From Lucifuga dentata (Eukaryota > Chordata > Actinopteri > Ophidiiformes > Bythitidae), in contig VXCM01000213.1 of NCBI GenBank assembly GCA_014773175.1, positions 1 to 64,000 of the forward strand: a stretch of DNA of 64,000 nt, given 5' to 3'. The position numbers and the translations under genes were made by a program. The notes beneath the pieces are model-generated. The model was not told where the DNA came from. It did no database searches and saw only the letters and a program-made list of their open reading frames with translations. This document shows positions 1 to 35,070 of the stretch, piece after piece. The number at the start of each line of letters is the position of its first letter. Position 1 is the stretch's first letter.

Positions 1-389
1 TGTGTGTTCTTGTCATGATATCCCTGCTGCATTCTGCTTACTATTAATTGTTATATTGCTGTTTTGATGTTGAAGCTTTAATAAGCTTTAACTGAGAAAT
101 GCTTCTTATTGAGCAAAGTAATTCTACTTTGCTCAGAGAGAAGTGTTCCTCTCCTCTTCATTGTGCTGATGATGAAGAGGAGAGACTAGTGTTGGACAGC
201 ATTATAGTCAATAATTAAGATTTTCTGAAATAAAAATGTAGATTGAAGCGAACAGGATAGGTCTGTCATTTTTTAACATACATTAAATTGTATTGTACTA
301 TATTTACACACAATATGTTAATTAGAGGGTAACTCTTAAGTAGTTAAAAAAATTACACAATAAAAGAGTTAATTTTTAACACCTTACAC

Positions 390-560
390 TAGTGTTGAGA
401 ATATTTAACCCTTTGTAGTGTTGAGCAATGTTAAATTTCAACTCTGCACAGAGTTAATATTTACTCCATTATAGTGTTAAAATGCTAACACTTTGAAAAG
501 TGTTGAAATAACACTTTTGGGAGTGGACCCCATGAGACATTTTGAAAGTGTTGAGATTAA
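390..560. repeat. cluster of AGTGTTRA / TTAACACT-type motifs
   Basis: AGTGTTGAG, AGTGTTAAA and AAAGTGTTGAAATAACACTTT recur at irregular spacing, partly as inverted pairs (GAAAAGTGTTGAAATAACAC). This looks like part of a short palindromic repeat of fish genomes, but both ends are unclear. Confidence 0.4.
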
Positions 561-1132
561 GTCTTACAGAGTTATTTTGACTGCTGAATTTGCTGTGTAC
601 TATAAGAGCAGACCAAGAGAGGGGTTATATGAAGCCTATGTGGGAACTGTGGATCACCTACATCCACACAGACTAAGAAGAATATATATCATACTATCTC
701 TTACATGATATACAGTATAAAGGCATATTTATAGTGACAATTTGGGGATACCCCAAATGATCATTCTTCCTGTTTACAACTCCTCAAAACAAAAGTTAAA
801 ATGGCTTTGTCTTGCCATAAATATCTGATCCCTTCTAACTTAATTGTTGATTTAAAGATCCAATCTGTATATTTATTAGTTCCCTCAAATTACCCTTAGT
901 TTAATTTCTTTACTCAATTACTTCCCTTAGTGGGGGCAGTAGTCTTAGTTACACTGACTAGATAGCATATAGTCACATATAAACCTAATAAAATAGTTGT
1001 TTTGCGTATTGTTTTACAAGAGAGGTGAGTGATAATTCCTTAGCCTAGATTCAGTTGTGTTGGGGAGATTTTATCAGTTTCATAGATGCCCTTTTCTTGG
1101 CTGTTACAAAATCCTGCTCATTGACATGATGT

Positions 1133-1164
1133 CAACACCTGAGGCCAAACAGCCTCAGGTGTTG
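1133..1164. repeat. perfect 13-bp hairpin
   Basis: Arms CAACACCTGAGGC (1133-1145) and GCCTCAGGTGTTG (1152-1164) enclose the loop CAAACA. No mismatch. A short T-run follows about 12 nt later. Function unknown. Confidence 0.7.
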
Positions 1165-1757
1165 AGTTAAAGCCTTTTTAGTTTGGGAGGGGCGACAGTC
1201 TGACGGAATCCAATCAGGTTGCAAATATGTCATAAATGCTAGTTGGCCCAGTTACTCTAGTTGCACTCATAGGCGACTCTGGAAAAAAAAAATAATAATA
1301 CCAGTGACTCAGCGCAAATTAATGCAACTGATGAGAAAACACACATGGAAAATTATGTTAGCTTGACAAATAATGTTACGACCATTGCTCACACCTTTAA
1401 CATGATGATCAGAATTTATTGTATATTATGTCTATATATTATATGTGTAGCCCATATATGTTAAACATTACAGTATGCAGTATGTGCATAGGCTATATGA
1501 AAGTAACATATCCTGTATATGATCATACTGTATATGTGTAGCCAGTATATGTTAAACCTACATGTGTATCTCATGTGCATATGAGAACAACATGTTATGT
1601 TCTTAATGTATTATAGTAATATACAGTGTGTCCCATATATATGTCAAACATATAAATGGGAAAATGTAGATGCCAGTTTATTAGGTACACCTGTATAATC
1701 CAATGCAATTCGTTTACAATATCGTTTGCAATATCCCTGTAATAACTCCTATTAGAT

Positions 1758-1790
<33 letters not shown>

Positions 1791-1801
1791 GTATCTATCT
1801 A
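1758..1801. repeat. (TATC)n microsatellite
   Basis: About ten TATC units with one GTATC variant. Confidence 0.9.
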
Positions 1802-1970
1802 GTTAAACATTCTCAATTTCCTGGTGATCTACCTAGTTGTTTAATTGTTCAGTCGTTTTAGCAATACGTTTTCGGTAAACTTCAATATGGTAAAGCCAGT
1901 TGCATGTTTAGTTACATTATAATATATGTCTATCCCATATATTACATATTATAGTACAACAACCCTGCAT

Positions 1971-2218
1971 TAAAGGATATACTGGTGATTTTGCATGTTT
2001 GAGCTAAAATAATACCCGCACACATGTCAAGTCTCTAAGTTGACTTTAATAACTACTGAAATGAACTGAAACCACTGGCTGTCTGGAAGGCAGGAAAAAC
2101 TATTTTTAAATTCATTGCTCCGTTGGTGTTTTGGAAAATGGATGGCAGTAATGTAATGCGTATGCGCGTTGTATATTTTGGGCTCAAACACGCAAAAATC
2201 ACCAGTATGGTCCTTTAA
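1971..2218 (-). mobile_element. TTAA-type MITE copy 1 (internally deleted)
   Basis: Left end TAAAGGATATACTGGTGATT and right end ACCAGTATGGTCCTTTAA are imperfect inverted copies. The retained middle (GAACTGAAACCACTGGCTGT) is the reverse complement of the family's CCATTGGTTTCAGTTC block, so orientation is minus. About 330 bp of the middle is missing. Confidence 0.75.
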
Positions 2219-2399
2219 ATCCTATAAGGCTGCATTATGAACGTGCAGCTGTCAGAAACGCTGCATGTTGGGTTTTAACCTGGTGGAGAGGAAACAAGAA
2301 TAACGAGAAACTTTGGAAACGTTACTATACTTATCTCTATAGGTCTGTACCGGGAGGATGAAATGGGAGCTTCCTACTTACATTAGAGACGAGGGTAAA

Positions 2400-2705
2400 T
2401 TTCACGGACCCAGTTCTCCCGGTTTCGGCGCCCAGCCCCGTGACGTCGTTCAGCGACAGCATTGGCTGCTGTGTTGCTCCATGCAGATAGTATCTGGAGG
2501 AGGAGGAGGAGGAGGAGGAGGGATGGAGGCTGGGCCAGCTCACTGCTACGTGTCTTGGAAGTCCCGATTAAAACCTTCCGTCTTCTTCCATGACCCTTGC
2601 CAAAAGTTTTACGAGAACTCCATCGAGCGACACACTCTCTATCCACGCCCGTGTAGCGGTTCGAGTCCGGGTTCGGCAGTCCTTTGGCAGTGTTACTCGT
2701 GAAAA
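2400..2705 (+). promoter_or_regulatory. papss2: papss2 promoter / 5' UTR region
   Basis: This GC-richer stretch lies directly upstream of the papss2 start codon at 2706. It contains a CRE-like TGACGTCG at 2441-2448 and an inverted CCAAT box (ATTGG) at 2461-2465, followed by a GGA-repeat tract at about 2498-2523. No TATA box is obvious, consistent with a broad housekeeping-type promoter. The transcription start is not defined. The role is inferred from position and motifs only. Confidence 0.45.
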
Positions 2706-13892
<11,187 letters not shown>

Positions 13893-16800
13893 TAACAAAC
13901 TCGGCATTCAGATCAGTGATCAATGGCAGACTAAGTGATCCACTTGGTTTTTAATGAAGTTCAGCATACATTCAATCATGAAAAAGTTCCAAAAATATTA
14001 ATTTAAGCTGATGAATTTAGATGATTGTAAATGATAAGTCATTTCTTTCAGAGATGGACATTGTTTTTATACAAGACATGTACAAATCAGAACAACTTGT
14101 TTAAGTTGCCATCAGACAATATAAATCAATTTTACATTTCTATACAGTACGTACTAACTTATGCTATATTTTAATTAATCAAAAGTAACATGAGAGTATT
14201 TTTATTTGATTTTATAAGTTTAGGGATGTTCCCCAACACAGGGAATCACAGTTTTAGCTTTATAAATTGTTTTTAATTAAGAGATGTAATATCTGAAGGC
14301 TACATCATACATGTTTTGCAGCTTAAATTTCACCTTTTCTGTCACCTGTTTCCTTATTTGTATCACCTGAATGGATGAATGTTAATTCCATTTGTATCAC
14401 TACCTACAGCATCTATCTGTTATGCTTGAATGTAAGTTACTAATTCATCCTGATAATGTTTATTATTGTCCTAAAAAACAAAAATATAGATTGTATAATG
14501 TAAATGCCTTTCTTCTGAATGTTCAACTTTATAAAGCTACAACTGTGTAAAATGTTCACTGGTATTTGATTGAAATGTTCTCAGTAGTTGATGAATGTTA
14601 TGAAGGTGACATTCATGTGTTGAAAACTGAAGTTTTAAGATGACAAAAGATGGAATATTGAATATGCTAACTTTTTTTTTTTTTTTTTANTTTTTTTTTT
14701 TTTTTTTAACTATGAATCACTGCTAAGTGGTTAAAAGTAGAATTTTGTGTAGAAAAGGGAATATAAACTGTATTTCCATAAATGTGATTTGTTTTTATGA
14801 ATGGGGTCATACCTCAGGTTTGATCTTGTGTATCAAATGAAGGTTAAAGATCAAAGTGGACTGGGTGATTTGGCAGGAATTCACACCTTAAAGAACAATG
14901 CTACCATCTGCTGGCAAAAGATGATACAGGAAATCACAAAAATGATGAGCTCATTGAAGCTATAAAACAGGGATGACAAACTCAATCAAAACACAAAACC
15001 AAACAATGTCTATATTTATTGAGCAAAATATTCCCTGTGTAAAAAATAAAGATTCATGCACTTATATGAACTGTATATGTATCTTCCCAAAATGTATAAG
15101 CAAAAAAAATTGGTTGTAGAAAAAATTGGTTGTGGAGTGTTTTACTACAGGGTATTCTGTATCTGCAATTCTACACTGAATCTTTCAAATGAGAAATAGT
15201 TTTATCACGGAAAATCAAATCTAACCAGATAAATATTGGCAGGTTGATTTGTTCCAAAAAATAAATGCACATACACAAAAACAAAAACTCCAACTTTTCT
15301 GTGCTGCAAGCTTATTGTAAACCATTATGAGACAAAACATTGCAAGTTGGTGTTGTCTCATAATGTCTCAAAATGTTTCACCAATATGGGCGCAAAATCA
15401 TCTTGCCTTGAGTTTGCCGTACATGTTGTAAAAACACTTGACACTTGGGACTTACTCTGACAGTATGTAATGATAACACAATAATTTCACTTAGGGGCAC
15501 CATAGTAACTCATGATCTGTGGTTGCCTGTTGTGCCAAAACAAGATAAATAAGAATTATGTTTATATTCACTTTCTTTGCATTGAAAAACAGCCTTAAAA
15601 CTGGGCTTGGTCCTGGATTAGTTAGATTAGATCTTACAAAGTTACACTTAAAAGATGGTTCAATGACCCTGAAGGATTGATTAATATTGCATCAAGTTAT
15701 AAGGCTTGCCAGTAATGATGTATTCTTTCTTTAGGAAGACTGGTCTATGCTGTAAGAAGTGGATTTCTAATTTGCCCCACATAGGATCAAATCATTTAAT
15801 GTGCAATATTTTAGCTAACATCATAAAAAGCTGCTGAACTACATCATCATTTCTTTGAAAAGTCTCCATCTACTGTACATCCAACATGTCATGTCACCAA
15901 GCAATGACCAGGATGGGTGCAGACACAAATCTATTACAATATGTGATCAATGTGCTTCAGGTCTGCGGGTCTAACATTGCTGCACATTGTTTACAGCTGC
16001 ATCAAAGTCTTTTATCAATGTTTAACCTTATCAATATACAGTATATTCATCACTTTTTTCAAATTTTCAACACCCCAAAACGTAATGGCCTACATTTGTC
16101 TCCAGGTTACACCTGCAATTAAGTGTTCAGTCTATCTGCATATCTAAATATGTCAATTATTTGCCAACAAAGATGGAAGGTAATTAAGTAGATTTAATCA
16201 AGTTTATTTAATCCTGTTGGTTGCTGATCTTGACTGATGATTGCACTAAATTTATTTGAAGATAGATCTGTTCTCAGTTATTTTAGATTATGGATATTAA
16301 GATAATATTGTTACTCTATCTTTTCCAGGATTTTGCAGGCACTATTGTACTGTATATTTGGTTCTCTTTGGCAATAACCATAGCGGGCCATGCTTCAGGT
16401 TTCCAAAAGATAAAGCACAGGTGTGATTATTTTGCAGGTATGGTGGAATTGCATCCAATCCTTGTCACCAAAAAAATAACTAAACAGTGCTTTACAGACC
16501 ACATTTTTATTGACACTTATTTAGTAGTAGTATCCATTTGGCTTTGCATTTGTTTACCAGCTAAACGTTTCCATTTATAGCTGTATTTTGTAGCTGTATT
16601 TAGCATTTTTGACATTTTAATCTCTTTTTTAAATATTGTCAAAACTGACAAATTATTTATGCACAAACCTGATCTTGCTCAGTGTAAAAAAAAAAAAAAA
16701 ATAATAAAAATAAAAATAAATAAAAGTCGGCATTTTCACATTGCCCATGATTTCATGTTTATGTGTGTTATGAGCGACATTTTAGTGAAATAAATACTGC

Positions 16801-17279
16801 CGTCTATTTTGTACAGTAGATGTACAATTAACAAAGTTGCTATGATGTAGGATTCATTTTAAGGGGTTGTATAGAGAAGATTAGATTATGCATTTCCCCT
16901 TTTATGCCTAATAAACGGTTTATTATGGCTTGTTATATATGTACAACATTTTTATTGTGGTCTGAAATGACAGTTCAAAGCGCCAAAGTGACATTATGTT
17001 GGAAACTTCCCTAATTGCAGACACACGTGATCACTTTGACAGAAGGGAGCGTCATGCGGTCTCGCTTTATCCTTCCGCCAACAACAAGTATAAACTCCAT
17101 TACTACAGTGATTAAAGATAAACACGGTCACACATTCAATAGATTGTTCATAAATAGTTAATATAAATAGTTGAAATAATATAAACATGTAGTGCAAGAG
17201 ACATTTTGATTCAAATGTGGGACTATATAATGAAGGCGGTGTGATATGTGTTGTAAAATCCCAGCCTGCTCTAGCTTCT

Positions 17280-17280
<1 letters not shown>
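13893..17280. other. papss2 3' flank and papss2-pten intergenic DNA
   Basis: AT-rich sequence with no exon-like signal. It should include the papss2 3' UTR; an AATAAA occurs at 15045-15050, but the real end is not determined. A poly-T tract with a single N (14672-14707) marks an assembly join. The ATAD1 gene found here in mammals is not visible on either strand. Confidence 0.5.
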
Positions 17281-28063
<10,783 letters not shown>

Positions 28064-28960
28064 ACTCTTTTTAACATGAAAGAAGAAAATATACACCAGA
28101 AAAAAGGAGAAAACTTGAATATAAACTCAAAAGAAGAACCTTTGCCCCTTCCCTCCCCCAGACGGCAATAGTTTATCATCAAGTCAAATGCCAATTTAGG
28201 GAAAAAAAGATAAATATTCTGACCAATATAATGTTTTTATTATTCTTTTTTTCTTTGGCACGGCCATGTACCATGTGCAAGGTATTGACACTGTTGCCCC
28301 ATGGGAAAAGGTGCTGTAGCTATAAAAATGTGTTTATATATATATACATATGTATATGTATATACATATATACATGCATATATAAACAAACTTTTTGTGT
28401 CAAAGACAATGGAAAGAGTACCACAATCAGGAGATGGGAGTTGAAGTGTGGGAGAAGTTAGAATGATATACTAGGACTACGCTGCTCCTTCTCCTGTCTA
28501 AACCAAGGCCAGTGCTGCAGTCACTTTGTTTCACTCCCTCTCTTCTCCTCTCATCTTCCCCCCCCCCCCCCCCCCCNCCCCCCCCCCCCCCTTCCTCTCC
28601 TCCTTTACTGTGAATGCTTCTTGTGCTCTTTGCAGGCTGTCTCACGTGACTTTTGGCCTTTGTGCAGTGCAGACTGCATGCGGGTTGGGGGTGGGCGGGG
28701 TTTTGAAGAGGCATGATGATGTCTAAAGCATTGCCATTCCTGTTCCCACTGTGTATACGTTAAATTATGCAGAACAAGGCATCCCATGTAATTGTCAATG
28801 TTTTTTTTTATCCTAAGATAATAAAAGTATAATACACAAAACAGCAGGGAGACAAGTGTTTGCAATAATGTCAACACTACAGTTAAAGGAGAATGGTGAT
28901 TTGCATGTATTGGAATTGGCGTCCATCCCTAATAAATGTCTGCAGTGTTGTCTTTTCTTA
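28064..28960 (+). other. pten 3' UTR and downstream flank
   Basis: Sequence after the pten stop contains an AT-rich tract (about 28335-28385), a poly-C run with a single N at 28577 and an AATAAA signal at about 28820-28825. That signal is a plausible pten poly(A) site about 760 nt after the stop. No coding signal is visible. Confidence 0.45.
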
Positions 28961-29110
28961 AAGAAACCAGCTTTGCGATGTCTCTTCTGCAGGGGATTCC
29001 CCGATGCTCACAAAGTTACCTCACAGTTTTGCGTAACGGTCCCCTTTGCTGCACGCAGTTAGTAAACTTTTAACTTAAAGTGTAATATAAGTGGTTGTAC
29101 GTCAGACTTC

Positions 29111-29526
29111 TTAAAGGAGCATACCAGTGATTTTGCAGGTTTCCAAAACATACTGCTAGAGCTGTACATTTTCAAATTGTTTTGCCTACCTTCCAGGCAT
29201 CCATTGGTTACAGTTCACTCCAGTACACTATTAAAATTAACTTGTAGAGACTTGAAATGTGCTTGAGATAAAAACCCATCACAGCAAACCAAACATGTTT
29301 GGGTTTTTTTTTTTTTTTGTTTTTTTGGTCAAAGTTCCTTAATTCTACAGAACTACACAGCAGAAAATGTATGTCTTCACCAGGGAATATTCTCTCAGGA
29401 GAAGACAGCTTTTACCAGAAATTAAAACAACCATGCTTTCTACATTTGGATGTACATGTTAGCAGGAAAATCATTGAATTTTAAGACGGGGCTCAAACAT
29501 GCAAAATCACCGGTCTGGGCCTTTAA
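29111..29526 (+). mobile_element. TTAA-type MITE copy 8
   Basis: Ends TTAAAGGAGCATACCAGTGA and AATCACCGGTCTGGGCCTTTAA, flanked by TTAA on both sides. Short deletions near each end reduce it to about 415 bp. It lies about 1 kb downstream of pten. Confidence 0.85.
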
Positions 29527-29884
29527 TCTAAATGGGGGCACAAGTGAGATGGTGTATGTCTAGTGTGAGTTGTGGAGGAAAATGCCTGAGTGCTGTGCTT
29601 AATGAGAAAAATGCAGTAAAACAGGTTGTCGTTGCAGCTGCCTGAGCTGCGCTGACAGTAATTTCCTGCTTTAATTCCTGCTTTAAAGGTCAATGCTGCA
29701 TTTAGCCGGGGGGGGGGGNGGGGGGGTGAACCGAGCATTATTCTTACAGTTCAACTTAGGGCAGAGAACCCAAGAAATGATATTTATTATACTCACGGCT
29801 GAGCATCTATTGATGATAACCTGCTTTGCTCAGTGGGAAGTGGCTGTCGTATATTCGCGCATCTTTGAAGCGAACAGTGGCAAC

Positions 29885-30335
29885 TTAAAGGACCATACCA
29901 GTAGTTTTGCATGTTTGAGCCCTATATATATATATATACAGTATATACAGCCTACATACAAGTTAAGTTACTGACAACCATTTTCCAAAACATACTACAG
30001 CAGTAAATATTAGAATTGTTTTTCCTACCTTCCAGACTGCCATTGGTTCAGTTCATTAAATTGGAGAGACTTGAAACATGCTCAAGATAAGTAATCCATC
30101 ACAGCAATGACATCTATTCTTTTTTTTTTTTTTTTNTTTTTTTTTTTTTTTTTATGTAGCTTTCATCGGTCCAACACAGAGCTGCAATGTGTGTCTCTGT
30201 CAGGGAGTATCCCAGTAGAAGACAGCTTTTTTCCCAAAAATTTAAAACTATCCCTTCTACATTTAGACGTGTTAATATGTAAAACATTGAATTTTAAGGT
30301 AGTGTGTCACCAAAATTTAGTTTTGAAAGACTAGG
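29885..30335 (+). mobile_element. TTAA-type MITE copy 9 (right end lost)
   Basis: Starts TTAAAGGACCATACCAGTAG, followed by an (AT)n expansion. It carries the core CCTTCCAGACTGCCATTGG and stops near AAAGACTAGGG without the right terminus. A poly-T run with a single N (30136) sits inside. Confidence 0.8.
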
Positions 30336-30487
30336 GTTTTCTCTCTGGGTAATATTGTACTTTTTACTTGCTTACACTTATTCAGTAGCTGTTACTTAAA
30401 AGAAAATGATTTTACATGCAAACCACATGATTGTCTCAAAATATGATGCAATTTTAAATTGTCCAAAAATATATAGTTAGTGAAACT

Positions 30488-31080
30488 TTAAAGCACTGGC
30501 GATCATGCATGTTTGCATCTAATATATTCAATTTTCATACATGTTACATTACTGACAGCCATTTCCTAAAGGATAAAACCATATTTTAGCTTTCCTGATA
30601 TTTTCAAAATCTCTTAAACTTTCAAAATCAAATTTTCAAGTGATACACCAACTTTAAAAATCGATGTTTTGCCTGCTAATAGTTACGCAGCCTTACGAAG
30701 TCACGGTTGTTTAAATGTCTTGATAAACACAGGTCTTCTTTTGGGACTATATTCCCCGGTGGAGACATACATTAACTCTGCGCTTTTTATTGTACTTAAA
30801 CACTAAAATTACGTAACTTCAAAAAAAAAAAAAAACCCTGAATATGCATCTTGTTCACGATGATGGATTACCTATCCCAAGAACATTTCCAGTATCAACA
30901 AGTTGATTTTAATATCATACCAGAATGAACTGAAACCAATGGCGGTCTAGAAGGTAGGGAAAAAAAATTAACTCACCATTCCAGTAGTATGCTTTGGGAA
31001 ATGGTTGTCAGTAACATTACGTGTATGAAAATTTAATATATTAGGCTCAAACATGCCAAATGGCCGGTATGGTCCTTTAA
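30488..31080 (-). mobile_element. TTAA-type MITE copy 10
   Basis: Full-length, minus-oriented. The left end is degraded (TTAAAGCACTGGCGATC) and the right end intact (AAATGGCCGGTATGGTCC then TTTAA). TTAA flanks both sides. The landmark GAACTGAAACCAATGGCGGT is present. Confidence 0.85.
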
Positions 31081-31607
31081 CTACATGTTGTGGCCAATTC
31101 AGGATGTAATGGCATATTTTAATGTCCTTCATGTCAAAATATAGGCTTCTCGTCATGGCAAACCCTCAGTGTTGCATGTCTTACAGTTGCTGCTGGTTAT
31201 CGAGGCGTTCTGCAGAAGAAATGAGCAGAGAAAGCTGAAAGCTGCCAGCCCAGGAGGGAGACGAACCCACACTGCTCTTAGCCTTGTGCGACTCCCCAAA
31301 TGAAGGAGTAACAGGATTAACTAGCATGTTGCTGTGATAGGAGGCAGGGAGTGGCAAGACCCTGGCTAAAGCATGGGCCAAAGCCCCCTGATAATAAAAT
31401 GAAGTATGAATTAAAGATATATTTTTTTTAAAAAAGCATTCCAGCCCCCAGAGGCAGGCAGTCACATAATCCCCTTCTGCTCTATTAAGACTCAGCCCCG
31501 GTGCTCTCATGTTGATAGAGACATCAAAGCCAGTGAGTGCTCAGACGAATGAGACAGGCAACAGTCGCAAGGGTCCAACTGTAATTGGCTGAGCTGAGAA
31601 GCAAGAG

Positions 31608-31641
<34 letters not shown>

Positions 31642-31669
31642 GACTGTGGCAGATGNTGAGAAGCAAGAG

Positions 31670-31703
<34 letters not shown>

Positions 31704-32179
31704 GACTGTGGCAGATGAATAATGAATGTGCTGTGCTGGGTTGTGAGATGTTTCAGCTCTCCACAGGCAGACGAGGCTGAAATGAACGAGGAGGCCAACT
31801 TCACTAGAGGCGAGATCAAGCTCGAGAGTCCACATCTTGCCTTTGATTGGCCTCTTCAGCAAATACACACAAATACACAAACACGGGTAAAGCAAGAAGT
31901 ATCTGAAATTTTCATCTCATCAATAAACAGCTTCATTTTTTAAAATCTTCTGAGTACTGATTCTTCTGAAGATGTGGTCTTTTTGATTGTTGAAGAATAT
32001 TTGGCTTTGAATATCGGAATCATCTGGTCAGGTTTTAAACATCTAACAGGAAAATAAATAGATAAAATGCATTTTTTTTAAAAAACAGTATGACCAGAGA
32101 AAGTACATTTATTGGTACTTCATTTATTCTTTGTGCTTTTTTTGTGTGTTTTCAGATCAAGTGAAGCAAGAAACCCAAC

Positions 32180-32253
32180 AGCCGGTTGGCTCAGTTGGCG
32201 AGAGCATGATGCCACTAGTGCCAAGGTCACGGGTTCTATCTCTGTACAGGCCA
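32180..32253 (+). pseudogene. tRNA-Ile-like pseudogene
   Basis: A 74-nt stretch aligns over its full length with eukaryotic tRNA-Ile(AAT). It has A-box-like TGGCTCAGTTGG and B-box-like GGTCACGGGTTCTATC in the right places, and the end ...GTACAGGCCA matches GTACGGGCCA. The anticodon position reads ACT instead of AAT. Acceptor pairs 1-73 and 5-69 are broken and the anticodon stem has an A-C mismatch plus two G-U pairs. It is therefore a decayed tRNA copy or the head of a tRNA-derived SINE. No clear SINE tail or poly(A) follows. Confidence 0.6.
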
Positions 32254-33604
32254 GTAAGTATTAAACAAAGTTTTAGCTGGAAGGATGGAATAAGGGGGAA
32301 AAAAAGAAGAGACCTCTACAGAGGATCTGCATGAATTATTTCTGCGCCATTACCAAAGAGAAACAGCACGTAAGGTAATCAATTGTCTTGTTCATCTTTT
32401 CCCATAAAAGTAGTATTTAACAGCTGTGCAATATGTCAAAAACAATGAAAACTCCAAAACTTTGCAAATGGAAATCTGTTACCGTTTGCTGTGTGCATGG
32501 CCATATTGTTATGTCATCAGACAAGTTTATGTTAGATAAGTCAGACAAGGTGGATCTTGCCCGAGTTTTCGACTGGAAATCCTGAGTTCAGTAACCGTTC
32601 CGTTGCACTTTTCCATGTCGGAGGCCGGGTTTTTCCAAAGTTCCAAGTGCAGTGAATCGCAGCGTAAAGAAGAACGAGAATGAATGCAAAAGAAGGAAAG
32701 AAGTAATGTAGCAAGCAAAGCAGAAAAGAAAGAAACCAAAAAGGAAGGACCACTTAAGGTTCTTACTTTATACTACTTGAGGAAAGAAATGAAGGAAGAA
32801 GCATAGAAAAACAAAGGAAATGAGAAAAGAAAGAGAGAAGGAGGAAAGTAAAGGTTTTGATCAGAAGCAGGGCAGGTGTGCTTTAAAACCATGTATCAGA
32901 ACACTTCAACCATACTTCTGTCAACAACTTGTAAAGTAGCACGAAGCATCAGTATTGTTGCTATGGTTACCTTGAGCACTAATTTATATAACTCACCGGT
33001 CAATCAACCCTAACATGGGTTAAACTGACTGCAAGCATATCTTCAAAAATGAATGATTTGGACAGAAAGTGGTCACGTTATAAGTGCAACAATACACTGA
33101 GGTTTTCTGACATATAAAATAAGAGACTTAATGGAGGCGAAAAACCTTATAAGTCCATTATTTTGCACATTAGGAAGCTTTGTTGTGTATTATCACTTCC
33201 TGATATGATACAAAATGAAACATTCTGATGTAATAAGGCATCACATAAAGTCTACAACAACAAGCTCTGCTAATATGGCCCAGCTCATCTTTCTCGTCTT
33301 CAAAGTGATGCTAACCCGTTCCACACAGACAAGAAGCTAACATCAGATATTGAGATTTAAGTGCAATGTTATGGCTAAATGGGGGGTGGGGGTGGGTGGA
33401 AAGGGTCAGTTTGGCCTACAAAGAGAAGATAAACCCATGCTGGTAACCCCATTTCCCTTCCATCTGTTGGTAGCAGTTGTACAGTAGAGCACCAGGACCT
33501 GGCAACCCATCCCCCAAGCCCTCTTTCTCTGGCTGACTGCACAGCTGTGTTGCGTTTGGATTAGGCCAAGAATAAAACAGGAAGTAGAAATTAAACAAAA
33601 GCTT

Positions 33605-33608
<4 letters not shown>

Positions 33609-33643
<35 letters not shown>
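33609..33643. repeat. (CT)n microsatellite
   Basis: About 16 CT units. Confidence 0.9.
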
Positions 33644-33644
<1 letters not shown>

Positions 33645-34559
33645 CCCCTCCCCACTTACACACAAGCAGTGTAAGTTACCAAAGACTCAGCAGCAGCAGC
33701 ACGACTGACAGCCTGTGGAAAAAGTACACACATGCACACACCCACACATGTAGAGCTACCAGCGTGCTCTCTCTCTCACACACACACACACATACATACA
33801 CATGCTACAGTATATGTACAAAATCATACTCTGCCTCCCACTGGTACACATAAGCCCACTCAGGACCACAGGCAGATCATTTCTATGTGCCCACACTCAT
33901 GCTCGCACACACACATATGGTGATTTTACATGCAAAGTGCCTCTGAGCTTCTCTCCCTGGTGGTCTCCTGAGGAAAACGAGAAAACATCTTCTTACAAAT
34001 GTTAGTCTAACGAAGTTAATATTTAAGTGTTTTCGTTCTGAGATGTCATGCAAAAAAGGTCATATTATATGGCTATGGAAAATACTCTTTTCTGATTGGC
34101 TGTGTTGGTGAAAATCATATATCAGCGCACCTCAAATATAGTTCTGAGCGACTGCGTAACCAACTTCTAAACAAGGGTGCAAGGTATATTAAGCTGCAGG
34201 TAACCATAGCAACAAAACGGATGCTTGATGACGTTGCTAGTTTTTATGTAAGAATCTTGATGGAGCTGATTTAAGTCTTCACATATTGCATGCCCACGAG
34301 TATCATGTGGAATATTCATAATCTGCCCATGAAAGTACCATCTAAATGACCTTATGAAGGTTGATTGATAACTTCTGATCCTAACTCAGAGGACGTAGAA
34401 TTAATGATTTCACAGAACCCTTGGCTGTCCAAAAAAAAAAAAAATCCTCCATAGCTGATGTTACGCTGCACATTGATCCAAGTATAATCACTGAAGTAAA
34501 ATCAATGTAGTTGATGCGCAAAAAACAAAACACCTTGCAATTGTATTACTTCCACAAAA

Positions 34560-34640
34560 ATATTACAGCCCTTGCTCGCTTCTTTGCGTGACAGGCTCAG
34601 AACTTATCAATCATGCATTTAACCCTTGTAACACTAAAGT
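34560..34640 (+). repeat. short dispersed repeat shared with 53160-53220
   Basis: Both loci read ATTACAGCCCTTGCTC, then GTCAGGCTCAGAACTTATCA, with about 85% visual identity. The second copy lies in fas intron 7. Confidence 0.55.
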
Positions 34641-35012
34641 AGGTTTATAAAATAATGACTGATCTATGATCCTATTTTGTCATTTTAGCAGTGCTGAACG
34701 ATTCAATAGACACTCGTCGTCCCTGCTGTGAACGTGGTGAAATTTTTATCTGATCCTCTGTTTTCTTGTTTTAGACTTACCCTGCAAAAGCATACAGGAA
34801 CTAAAGTGAAGAGGAAGTGGAATTAAGAAGGTGAAGAGGAAGTGGAATTAAGAAATGGAAGGAGAAATATGCAAACAAGGTGGCCTACGTGTGGAGCAGC
34901 ACAAATTATTTAGTGGATTTGGTCATTAACCCATCTTTTCCCAAATTTTTCCTGCTTTCTGACTACATGTATTTTACTCCTTTAATCAGTATTCTCTAAG
35001 CTGTATTCTTTC

Positions 35013-35017
35013 CTTTT

Positions 35018-35068
<51 letters not shown>
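35013..35068. repeat. (CTTT)n microsatellite
   Basis: About 13 CTTT units. Confidence 0.9.

Positions 35069-35070
<2 letters not shown>

Larger units (their letters stand above)
1..2400. other. gene-free DNA upstream of papss2
   Basis: No coding signal. It contains an AGTGTT-repeat cluster (about 390-560), a perfect 13-bp hairpin (1133-1164), AT-rich TATATGT/GTATATG-rich sequence (1400-1650), a (TATC)n tract and MITE copy 1. Confidence 0.5.

Noticed and set aside
493..708. 71-codon open frame upstream of papss2
   Set aside because: Starts inside the AGTGTT repeat cluster, no recognisable motif, no splice context; likely chance.
28880..28930. Possible extra MITE end (GTTAAAGGAGAATGGTGATTTG)
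   Set aside because: Similarity stops after about 25 bases and no other part of the element is near; recorded as chance or a tiny remnant.
32930..34240. Possible large TIR element suggested by GGTAACCATAGCAAC in both orientations
   Set aside because: Only a short patch around this motif is shared; no clear ends or target duplication.
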